A DNA stretch of 64,000 nt from Parasulfitobacter algicola. GTDB lineage: Bacteria > Pseudomonadota > Alphaproteobacteria > Rhodobacterales > Rhodobacteraceae. Below are positions 56,514 to 64,000 of the stretch, one piece after another. The notes below the pieces were generated by a model, which was not told the origin of the DNA, did not search any database, and worked only from the letters and a program-made list of their open reading frames with translations. Within the stretch, counting starts at the first letter, position 1. The number at the start of each line of letters is the position of its first letter. The stretch covers positions 160,175 to 224,174 of the forward strand of contig NZ_JABUFE010000005.1 in NCBI RefSeq assembly GCF_013315265.1. Reading direction: 5' to 3'. Made by a program: the position numbers and the translations under genes.

Positions 56514-58151
56514 ATGTCTTCGTTTTGGCTTTTTTTGATCATTGTCTCGCTTGCCGTAATCGGATTTTTCGTCGGCACGTCGCGGGCAATGTCGGTTGCC
56601 AGCGGTGACAAGCGCAAGCTGCATTCTTTACCATCTTATTATGGATCAAACATCGCGATTTTTACGATCGTTCCATCGTTTCTGTTGCTGGTAATATGGA
56701 TGCTTGCACAGCCGCTGATCGTCAGCTCAAGCGTACGCAGTCATATTCCGGCAGATACCATTGACCCAGGCAGCACAATCGGCCTTGTGATGAGTGACGT
56801 GCAGCGCCTTGCCAATGGTTTGGATGTGGCGGTCAGCCAAGGCTTCATGACAGAAGAAGATGCGCGATCTGTTCAGGCAGGATCCAGTGATATTCGCGCG
56901 CGCTTAGGCCAGGCGGGCGTCGTTCTTGGATCAAGCGTCAGGCCCGAGGTTCTGCAAGCCGCGCAGGAATACCGCACCATGACATCCACAGGTGACATGC
57001 TGCGCGCGATCTTTGTGATCGGCATTGCATTGGCCGGATTTGCCTATGCGTTCCGCAAAACCTCTGTCACGTTTCGGGCGCGTAACACAGTCGAAAAAAC
57101 GATCTATACCCTGCTGCTTGGGGCCGCATCGATTGCGATCCTGACCACAGTGGGCATCGTCTTGTCGCTGATTTTCACAACAGGCGAATTCTTTTCGATC
57201 CAGGCGTGTCTAAGCGAAGTGGATAACTATGAACAAACCCACCTTGCGGCATTGCGTGCGGCTGACATGAACCTACAGAACTGCCCGCTTGGGAATGTGG
57301 CCTTGCTGGATCAAATGACATCAGTAACGGGTGAAACATTCAGTGTGACAACGGGCGATTATTTAAGCGCGTTTGCAGATTTCTTTTTCGGCACGACTTG
57401 GAGCCCAAGCTTTGGCGGTGGATCAGAACTGGGCATTCTGCCGCTGCTTTGGGGCACGTTCTATATTTCGGTAATTGCGCTGTTGGTTGCCGTTCCAATT
57501 GGGCTGTTCGCGGCGATTTACTTGTCTGAATACGCGTCATCGCCCGTACGTGCCTTTGCCAAACCCATGCTTGAGGTGCTGGCTGGTATTCCCACAATCG
57601 TTTACGGGCTTTTTGCATTGCTGACCGTTGGGCCGTTGCTGGTCAGCGCTTTTGGCGATGACGGCGCGTTGGGTCTGAACTGGATGCAAGGGGGTACGGC
57701 CGTGATGACCGCCGGTTTGGTGATGGGCATTATGCTGATCCCCTTCGTCAGTTCGCTGTCCGACGATATTATCAACGCGGTTCCCCAAGCCATGCGCGAC
57801 GGGTCCCTTGGGCTGGGTGCCACGCATTCAGAAACGATCCGTCAGGTTGTTTTGCCTGCCGCTTTGCCCGGCATCGTCGGCGCGATCCTTTTGGCCGCAT
57901 CGCGTGCCATCGGGGAAACGATGATCGTGGTTCTGGGGGCAGGGGCGGCCGCCCGGCTTAGCATGAACCCCTTTGACGCCATGACAACCGTCACCGCGAA
58001 AATCGTCAGCCAACTGACCGGCGACGCAGATTTTTCATCGCCCGAGGCCTTGGTGGCGTTCGCCCTTGGCATGACCTTGTTCGTGATCACCTTGGGTCTG
58101 AACGTATTCGCCCTTTATATCGTGCGCAAATACCGGGAGCAGTACGAATGA
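56514..58151 (+). CDS. pstC: Phosphate ABC transporter permease PstC
   Basis: A 545-residue permease, much longer than the roughly 320-residue Escherichia coli protein because of an N-terminal extension with extra membrane segments (about 1-250). The core permease starts at LPLLWGTFYISVIALLVAVP; the EAA-like loop is VPQAMRDGSLGLGATHSETI and LPGIVGAILLAASRAIGETM follows. Long PstC and PstA are common in alphaproteobacteria. It overlaps pstA by 4 bases. Confidence 0.93.
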   Translation: MSSFWLFLIIVSLAVIGFFVGTSRAMSVASGDKRKLHSLPSYYGSNIAIFTIVPSFLLLVIWMLAQPLIVSSSVRSHIPADTIDPGSTIGLVMSDVQRLANGLDVAVSQGFMTEEDARSVQAGSSDIRARLGQAGVVLGSSVRPEVLQAAQEYRTMTSTGDMLRAIFVIGIALAGFAYAFRKTSVTFRARNTVEKTIYTLLLGAASIAILTTVGIVLSLIFTTGEFFSIQACLSEVDNYEQTHLAALRAADMNLQNCPLGNVALLDQMTSVTGETFSVTTGDYLSAFADFFFGTTWSPSFGGGSELGILPLLWGTFYISVIALLVAVPIGLFAAIYLSEYASSPVRAFAKPMLEVLAGIPTIVYGLFALLTVGPLLVSAFGDDGALGLNWMQGGTAVMTAGLVMGIMLIPFVSSLSDDIINAVPQAMRDGSLGLGATHSETIRQVVLPAALPGIVGAILLAASRAIGETMIVVLGAGAAARLSMNPFDAMTTVTAKIVSQLTGDADFSSPEALVAFALGMTLFVITLGLNVFALYIVRKYREQYE

Positions 58152-59512
58152 CCGACGCCACCGTGACACAGCCCGCAGCCCCCGGTGGGGCACCCAAAAA
58201 AACATCCCTCCTAAAGCTTGATCAGCGGACGCGTCGCAGGAATGCTGCCGAAAAACGGTTTAAGATTTATGGTATGATCGCGGTTGGCATCGGTTTGGTG
58301 TTTCTGGTCGCCCTGTTGTCGGCGATCATTGTGAATGGGACCAACGCCTTTACGCAAACCTTTGTTACGATGAATGTTACTTTGAATGAAGATGTTCTGG
58401 ACAAGAACGGCAATCGTAACCCGGCGGATATCAAAAAGGTATCAACGTTCGGCTATGCACCGTTGATCAACAGTGCTTTGGAAAACAAAGTCGAAAGTCT
58501 GGGCATTGAAACTTTGCTTGAAGATGGGGGTGATATGCGGGCGATCATGTCAGCCAGTGCAGCGGCCCAACTGCGCGACTATGTTTTGGGCAATCCTGAT
58601 CAGATTGGGGAAACGATTGAATTTCGCTTTCTGGCCTCAAGCCGGGTTGATGGGTACCTAAAGGGCCGTGTCACGCGCGAGTCGATTGCGCGCGACCGCA
58701 ACATTTCGTCCGCGCATCTGCTGTTGATTGATGATCTGAAAGAACTGGGTGTGGTTGAACGTGTGTTCAACTGGGGCTTCATCACGGGCACCGACGCGTC
58801 CGAGGCACGGCCAGAACAAGCGGGCATTGGGGCTTCAATGATTGGGTCGTTCTTTATGATGCTGGTTGTGCTGTGCCTATCTTTGCCGATTGGTGTGGCG
58901 GCTTCGATCTACCTTGAGGAATTTGCCCCGCAGAACAGATTTACGGACATTATAGAGGTCAACATATCAAACCTTGCCGCCGTTCCGTCGATTGTTTTCG
59001 GCATTCTGGGTTTGGCGGCCTTTATCCAGTTTGCGCATCTGCCGCAGTCTGCCCCGTTGGTGGGGGGGCTGGTTCTGACCCTTATGACATTGCCCACAAT
59101 CATTATTTCGACCCGCGCGTCACTGAAATCTGTGCCGCAATCGATCCGCGATGCGGCCCTTGGGGTTGGTGCGTCAAAGATGCAATCAGTCTTTCACCAC
59201 GTTCTGCCCCTGGCCATGCCCGGCATTCTGACTGGTACGATCATCGGCCTTGCGCAGGCTTTGGGTGAAACGGCGCCACTGCTGTTGATCGGGATGGTGG
59301 GTTTTATCGCTTCAGAGTATCCCAATGGCATTCAAGAGGGCTTTCTTGACCCGAATTCAGCCATGCCCGCACAGATTTTCGAATGGGCCAAACGGGCCGA
59401 TCCGGCATATTACGAACGGGCGTGGGGCGGGATTATCATCTTGCTTTTGTTCCTGATGACGATGAACCTGATCGCAATCCTGTTGCGCCGCCGCTTTGAA
59501 CGCCGTTGGTAG
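58148..59512 (+). CDS. pstA: Phosphate ABC transporter permease PstA
   Basis: A 454-residue permease with a cytoplasmic N-terminus, a membrane segment ([20 protein letters not shown]), a large periplasmic insert (about 70-220), and the permease core with [20 protein letters not shown] and the EAA loop [20 protein letters not shown]. It ends with a membrane helix and the basic tail RRRFERRW. Overlaps pstC by 4 bases. Confidence 0.93.
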   Translation: MTDATVTQPAAPGGAPKKTSLLKLDQRTRRRNAAEKRFKIYGMIAVGIGLVFLVALLSAIIVNGTNAFTQTFVTMNVTLNEDVLDKNGNRNPADIKKVSTFGYAPLINSALENKVESLGIETLLEDGGDMRAIMSASAAAQLRDYVLGNPDQIGETIEFRFLASSRVDGYLKGRVTRESIARDRNISSAHLLLIDDLKELGVVERVFNWGFITGTDASEARPEQAGIGASMIGSFFMMLVVLCLSLPIGVAASIYLEEFAPQNRFTDIIEVNISNLAAVPSIVFGILGLAAFIQFAHLPQSAPLVGGLVLTLMTLPTIIISTRASLKSVPQSIRDAALGVGASKMQSVFHHVLPLAMPGILTGTIIGLAQALGETAPLLLIGMVGFIASEYPNGIQEGFLDPNSAMPAQIFEWAKRADPAYYERAWGGIIILLLFLMTMNLIAILLRRRFERRW

Positions 59513-59519
59513 GAGAGAT

Positions 59520-60320
59520 ATGATGAACGATATGAGACGACTGGAGAGAGACGTGGACACCAGCGACATCAAAATTTCTGCCAAAGGTGTGCAGGTGTAT
59601 TATGGCGACAATCATGCGATCAAAGATGTTGATGTGAGTATCGCTGATAAGACAGTGACTGCTTTTATTGGTCCTTCTGGATGCGGTAAATCCACATTTC
59701 TGCGTTGTATCAACAGAATGAACGATACAATTGATGTGGCCCGCGTCGAAGGGGACATCCGCATTGATGGCGAAGATATTTATGACAAGGCTGTTGATCC
59801 GGTGCAATTGCGTGCCAAGGTTGGTATGGTTTTCCAAAAGCCAAACCCATTTCCAAAATCTATTTATGATAACGTTGCTTACGGTCCGAAAATCCATGGC
59901 CTGGCCCAAAACAAAGCAGGTCTGGATGAGATCGTTGAAAAATCCTTGCGTCGCGCTGCCCTGTGGGACGAGGCGAAAGACCGTCTGAACGAACCTGGCA
60001 CCGGGTTGTCAGGCGGTCAGCAGCAGCGCCTTTGCATTGCGCGCGCGGTGGCCACAGAACCTGAAATCTTGCTGATGGATGAACCTTGTTCGGCGCTTGA
60101 TCCCATTGCCACAGCGCAAGTCGAAGAGCTGATAGACGAACTGCGCCAAAGCTATTCGGTGGTGATCGTCACACATTCAATGCAGCAGGCGGCGCGCGTT
60201 AGTCAGAAAACAGCCTTTTTCCATCTGGGTAATCTGGTTGAATACGGTCAGACTGGTGACATTTTTACCAATCCTCAAGACCCGCGTACCGAAAGCTATA
60301 TCACGGGCCGGATCGGCTAA
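59520..60320 (+). CDS. pstB: Phosphate ABC transporter ATPase PstB
   Basis: A 266-residue ABC ATPase: [20 protein letters not shown] (Walker A and the PstB-type extension), [19 protein letters not shown] (Q-loop), [20 protein letters not shown] (signature), [15 protein letters not shown] (Walker B). Two consecutive ATGs (59520, 59523) follow TAGGAG, so either may start. It is 7 bases after pstA. Confidence 0.97.
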   Translation: MMNDMRRLERDVDTSDIKISAKGVQVYYGDNHAIKDVDVSIADKTVTAFIGPSGCGKSTFLRCINRMNDTIDVARVEGDIRIDGEDIYDKAVDPVQLRAKVGMVFQKPNPFPKSIYDNVAYGPKIHGLAQNKAGLDEIVEKSLRRAALWDEAKDRLNEPGTGLSGGQQQRLCIARAVATEPEILLMDEPCSALDPIATAQVEELIDELRQSYSVVIVTHSMQQAARVSQKTAFFHLGNLVEYGQTGDIFTNPQDPRTESYITGRIG

Positions 60321-60331
60321 GGAGATATCAG

Positions 60332-61042
60332 ATGAACGAACCACATATCGTATCCGGCTTTGATCGTGACCTGGAAGCGGTTCAGGCGCTAATCGTCAAA
60401 ATGGGCGGTCTTGTTGAACAGGCTATCGTTGACGCCGCCAAATCGCTTGAAAATCGTGATGAAGAGCTGGCTGAAACCGTGCGTGATAATGACAAACGTA
60501 TTGATGCGCTGGAAGAACAGGTGAACGAAGAAGCATCCCGCGTCATCGCCCTGCGCGCGCCTATGGGCCAGGATTTGCGGATTGTTCTAAGCGTTATGAA
60601 AATCAGCGCAAACCTTGAACGCATTGGCGATTATGCGAAAAACATGGCCAAAAGAACCGGTATTCTGGTGCAGATGCAGCAGATCGATGGCACATCGGTC
60701 GCGCTGCGACGTATGGCGAAAGAGGTTGAAAGCATGCTGAAAGACGCGCTGGATGCCTATATTCAGCGCGATCCCGAATTGGCGCAGGATGTGCGTATGC
60801 GTGATCATGATGTGGACCAGATGTACAATGCACTATTTCGCGAATTTTTGACGTTCATGATGGAAGATCCGCGCAACATCACGGCCTGTATGCATCTACA
60901 TTTCATCGCTAAAAACATCGAACGAATGGGCGATCACGTCACTTCGATCTGTGAACAGGTAATTTACTATGTGACGGGCGAAATGCCCGATGAATCGCGT
61001 CCCAAAGGGGATCGTACCTCCTATGATATGACCGGAGTATAG
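60332..61042 (+). CDS. phoU: Phosphate signalling protein PhoU
   Basis: A 236-residue PhoU with two three-helix-bundle repeats. The repeated metal-binding motifs are visible: VMKISANLERIGDYAKNMAK and HFIAKNIERMGDHVTSICEQ (E-R-x-x-D). PhoU links Pst transport to PhoR and holds PhoB off in high phosphate. Start MNEPHIVSGFDRDLEAVQAL, 11 bases after pstB with AAGGAG upstream. Confidence 0.97.
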   Translation: MNEPHIVSGFDRDLEAVQALIVKMGGLVEQAIVDAAKSLENRDEELAETVRDNDKRIDALEEQVNEEASRVIALRAPMGQDLRIVLSVMKISANLERIGDYAKNMAKRTGILVQMQQIDGTSVALRRMAKEVESMLKDALDAYIQRDPELAQDVRMRDHDVDQMYNALFREFLTFMMEDPRNITACMHLHFIAKNIERMGDHVTSICEQVIYYVTGEMPDESRPKGDRTSYDMTGV

Positions 61043-61046
61043 GGAT

Positions 61047-61736
61047 ATGGCCGCAGATCAACCCAGTGTTCTGGTGGTTGAAGACGAACCGGCACAGCGC
61101 GAAGTTCTTGCCTATAACCTTGAAGCCGAAGGTTTCTTAGTTTCAAAGGCTGAAAATGGCGAAGAAGCATTGCTGCTGGTAGATGAGTTGTCGCCAGACA
61201 TCATCGTGCTGGACTGGATGTTGCCCAATGTCAGCGGGATCGAAGTATGCCGCCGTCTAAAAATGCGCCCCGATACGCGCAGCGTACCGATTATCATGTT
61301 GTCTGCACGCGGCGAAGAGGTTGACCGCGTGCGCGGGCTTGAAACGGGCGCGGATGATTATGTCGTCAAACCCTATTCTCTGGTCGAACTGATGGCGCGT
61401 GTACGTACACAGTTGCGCCGCACGCGGCCTGCTTCTATTGGACTAAAGCTGGAATTTGAAGACATTGTGTTGGATGCCGAAACACACCGTGTGATGCGCG
61501 GTGGGGCACCACTAAAGTTAGGCCCAACCGAATTTCGCCTGCTGTCCACATTCATGGAAAAACCGGGCCGCGTCTGGAGCCGCGAACAGCTTTTGGACCG
61601 TGTTTGGGGGCGCGATATTTACGTTGATACGCGTACGGTCGATGTGCACATCGGACGGCTGCGCAAGGCGCTTTGCCAGTACGAAGGTCAGGACCCGATC
61701 CGCACTGTTCGCGGTGCCGGTTACGCACTTGGCTAG
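61047..61736 (+). CDS. phoB: Phosphate regulon response regulator PhoB
   Basis: A 229-residue OmpR-type regulator. The receiver domain has the acidic pair VVEDEPAQREV and phospho-acceptor Asp56 in IIVLDWMLPNVSG, and Lys in YVVKPYS. The winged-helix domain has LGPTEFRLLSTFMEKPGRVW and DRVWGRDIYVDTRTVDVHIG. It closes the phoR-pstSCAB-phoU-phoB cluster, 4 bases after phoU. Likely binds the repeats at 55292-55320. Confidence 0.96.
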   Translation: MAADQPSVLVVEDEPAQREVLAYNLEAEGFLVSKAENGEEALLLVDELSPDIIVLDWMLPNVSGIEVCRRLKMRPDTRSVPIIMLSARGEEVDRVRGLETGADDYVVKPYSLVELMARVRTQLRRTRPASIGLKLEFEDIVLDAETHRVMRGGAPLKLGPTEFRLLSTFMEKPGRVWSREQLLDRVWGRDIYVDTRTVDVHIGRLRKALCQYEGQDPIRTVRGAGYALG

Positions 61737-61853
61737 TTTTTAGGCTTATTTTTCAAGACGCTGATCTTTTTTCACCTGTTGTAAGCCACAGACTTGACGT
61801 TTAGGCATCTGGGCTGGCTTAACGGTGCGGATGCAACAACGTAAGCCTGCGCG

Positions 61854-63596
61854 ATGACTGATCTAAGCCGTTCATTTAGCCAAAAACTGGCCGACCTTTT
61901 GGCGGCAATTTATCCCGATGTCAGTCACGATATTCTGGCCAGTCAGGTGATTGAGGCCTTTTGGCCCGACGGTACATCGCGCCGCAGACGGGGGCGGGTG
62001 CCCGGGAACAATCTGTGGTCCGAACGCGACGCATTGCTGATCACCTATGGAAATTCGATCGTCGATGGTACGCATAAACCACTGGATTTATTACGCGATT
62101 TCCTGCTGCGGTATCTAAAAGGGACCGTAGACGGCGTGCATATTCTGCCCTTTTTCCCCTATACATCAGACGATGGTTTTTCGGTGACGGACTATCGCGC
62201 GGTCAATCCTTCCCTTGGGGATTGGGCCGATATCACCCGAATTTCACAGGACTTTATGTTGATGTCCGATCTGGTACTGAACCACGTATCCAGTCAGGGG
62301 ACGTGGTTTAACTCTTACCTGCAAGGCCATGATCCATATGATAAATTTTTCTTTGAGGCGTCGCCTGATGATGATCTAAGGCATGTCGTCAGACCCCGTG
62401 TGAACCCGCTGCTGCGCCAAGTTGAAACAAGCCGCGGGACACGCCACGTTTGGTGTACCTTCAGCCATGATCAGGTTGACCTGGATTTTCGTAACCCGCA
62501 GGTTTTGCTGGAATTTTTGCGGATTATGCGGCTGCATATCGATCATGGAGTTCGGGTAATCCGCCTAGATGCCGTGGCTTTCATCTGGAAAGAGATTGGC
62601 ACCAAATCCATCCATATGCCCCAGACGCATGCTATCGTTCGGCTGATGCGATTGCTGTGTGATTTTGCTACAGAACACGTTATTTTATTGACTGAAACCA
62701 ATGTGCCTAAGACTGAAAACCTAAGCTATTTCGGTAATCGGAACGAAGCGCACGCGATCTATAATTTTCCACTTCCACCGCTTTTGCTGCATGCGATGCT
62801 AAGCGGATCAGCGCGCGAATTGAACCGCTGGCAAGTTTCAATGCCGCCTGCACAATTGGGGTGCGCTTATCTGAATTTCTCGGCCAGCCACGATGGGATC
62901 GGCATGCGACCTGTCGAAGATATCCTTTCTGATGACGAAAAAGGTAAAATAATACAAAAGGTTAAAGATTTTGGTGGGCAAGTGTCCATGCGCGCCATGC
63001 CCGGCGGAGGCGAAGCGCCTTATGAGCTGAACATCACCTTTTTCGATGCAATGAAGGGCACATTTGAGGGCGAAGATGATTTGCAAATGGATCGCTTTTT
63101 GGCCAGTCAGACGATTGTTATGGCGCTGGAAGGGATCCCTGCATTTTATATTCACGCTATGCTGGCCACGTCAAATGACTCGGGTGCGGTTGCAAAAACA
63201 GGCCGTGCGCGGTCGATCAATCGCCACAGATGGGATTACCCGACCTTGCGCGCGTTGCTCGATGATCCGGACAGCATTCAAAGCAAAGCATTGAATTCAT
63301 TGAAAAAGCGTATCTCAATCCGGGGTGCGCAGCCCGCTTTCCATCCAAATGCTACGCAATTCACGCTGCAATTGGATGAACGCATATTCGGAATATGGCG
63401 GCAAAGCCTGGACCGGTCGCAATCTATTTTTGCGCTGCATAATGTCAGTGATCAAACAGTCACCATCGCGCCAAGTTCGATCAACCTGATTGACGGGGAT
63501 GATTGGGTTGATGTGCTGTCGGGCGAAGCAGTTTATGCCACCGGCACAGATCTAAGTTTTGCGCCCTATCAGTGCCGTTGGATTACCAACAGGTAG
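61854..63596 (+). CDS. GH13_18 sugar phosphorylase (sucrose/glucosylglycerate phosphorylase-like)
   Basis: A 580-residue GH13 enzyme. VDGVHILPFFPYTSDDGFSV is the sucrose-phosphorylase-branch motif; the nucleophile Asp is in GVRVIRLDAVAFIWKEIGTK, the acid/base Glu in HVILLTETNVPKTENLSYFG, and the third carboxylate in NFSASHDGIGMRP. The WKEIGTKSIHMPQTHAIVRL region is closer to YcjM-type glucosylglycerate phosphorylases than to true sucrose phosphorylases, by memory. No sugar transporter or partner gene lies beside it, so the substrate is open. Start at ATG 61854, no strong ribosome site. Confidence 0.85.
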   Translation: MTDLSRSFSQKLADLLAAIYPDVSHDILASQVIEAFWPDGTSRRRRGRVPGNNLWSERDALLITYGNSIVDGTHKPLDLLRDFLLRYLKGTVDGVHILPFFPYTSDDGFSVTDYRAVNPSLGDWADITRISQDFMLMSDLVLNHVSSQGTWFNSYLQGHDPYDKFFFEASPDDDLRHVVRPRVNPLLRQVETSRGTRHVWCTFSHDQVDLDFRNPQVLLEFLRIMRLHIDHGVRVIRLDAVAFIWKEIGTKSIHMPQTHAIVRLMRLLCDFATEHVILLTETNVPKTENLSYFGNRNEAHAIYNFPLPPLLLHAMLSGSARELNRWQVSMPPAQLGCAYLNFSASHDGIGMRPVEDILSDDEKGKIIQKVKDFGGQVSMRAMPGGGEAPYELNITFFDAMKGTFEGEDDLQMDRFLASQTIVMALEGIPAFYIHAMLATSNDSGAVAKTGRARSINRHRWDYPTLRALLDDPDSIQSKALNSLKKRISIRGAQPAFHPNATQFTLQLDERIFGIWRQSLDRSQSIFALHNVSDQTVTIAPSSINLIDGDDWVDVLSGEAVYATGTDLSFAPYQCRWITNR

Positions 63597-64000
63597 CCGC
63601 CCCGCGCGCAGTTTTGTATATTTTGTACACGGGTTTGGTACTGAAATTTTTGTACAAAGGGGTCTGCTTCGGTAGAGGGCAGAATAGTACGTTAACGCCG
63701 AAAGCGCTATTCGTAGGTTCGTTCTGCGTTACAATCGCCTGTCATGTCTGAGTCGAGTAAAAATAGGCGACAGTCGTGTGTCATATGGTTGGTACAGATG
63801 AAATTCTGAGAAACCTTTCGTATCCATACACCTGCCTTTCGCTGCATCGTGTTCGAACTGGTTAGATGCGGACAAAGCACCATTTCGCTGCGTTTGCGCA
63901 GGAGTCTGCTTTCGTGCAGATTCTGTTCTCTAATCCGTCAATGTCTGTTTTCCAAAATTCCTGTTTGTCGATGTCTGAGGTTACCTTTGTTCTCTTCGAA
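63597..64000. other. Gene-free end of window
   Basis: About 400 bases with no ORF that looks coding. Three TTTTGTA-type words occur at 63612-63660. A small inverted repeat, AGTCTGC...GCAGATT, lies near 63902-63922. Otherwise I see nothing I can name; the promoter of a gene beyond the window may lie here. Confidence 0.35.

Overview
The window reads as a chromosomal segment of an alphaproteobacterium of the Rhodobacterales (Roseobacter-type Rhodobacteraceae). This rests on gene content and order: NDUFA12/MlaD/DUF2155/aat/accC/accB, rplU with a long C-terminal extension followed by rpmA, two GNAT genes, obgE, proB and proA, a ChpT-type phosphotransferase, olsB-olsA, and phoR-pstSCAB-phoU-phoB. 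Genes are densely packed with many 1-4 bp overlaps. No rRNA, CRISPR array or origin was seen; two tRNA genes are present.

Layout. 1-6141: the 3' end of mfd, a Complex I accessory subunit, MlaD, DUF2155, then convergent accB-accC-aat (fatty acid synthesis plus an N-degron transferase), an orphan SpoA-domain protein and a DUF442-type phosphatase. 6238-13777: an accessory island between tRNA-Gly(TCC) and tRNA-Ser(CGA), whose 3' ends both point inward. It holds two decayed tyrosine integrases, an IS3-family remnant and a DUF4123-linked polymorphic toxin locus. 13941-27000: DUF2059, the L21/L27-obgE-proBA run, SEL1 protein, chpT, ornithine-lipid genes olsB-olsA, and a subtilase with a small companion. 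27127-34195: DedA-like protein, dsbB, and a branched-chain amino acid ABC operon (livJ-livG-livF, two small exported cysteine proteins, livH-livM). 34366-50701: PQQ-type dehydrogenase, bpt, RDD and DUF2852 proteins, YbaK deacylase, glnE, clan AA protease, MarC, msrB, a second OlsB-like acyltransferase, ABC-F, purB, GlxA-type regulator, class II DAHP synthase and a PAS_5 protein. 50934-63596: yicC-gmk, a gamma-carbonic anhydrase-like protein, a Cys/Met PLP enzyme, the complete phosphate operon with a Pho-box-like operator, and a GH13 sucrose-phosphorylase-type enzyme. 63597-64000 holds no recognisable gene.

The most interesting region is 7522-12786. A DUF4123 adaptor is translationally coupled to a 594-residue effector with a GH-E nuclease-like tip. 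Two related TPR-like putative immunity genes follow, then an orphan second toxin tip with its own putative immunity gene, then a third, broken copy. All three share the same GC-rich linker DNA, while the variable tips and immunity genes are AT-rich, as expected for a tip-swapping array. A second unusual item is a pair of exported proteins sharing a C-x5-C-x5-C pattern, embedded between livF and livH.

Functional themes: phosphate stress (Pst/Pho with aminolipid acyltransferases), lipid and envelope homeostasis (AccBC, MlaD, OlsAB), N-degron transferases (Aat, Bpt), nitrogen control (GlnE), and amino acid uptake. All calls come from reading the sequence and translations; no database search was possible.
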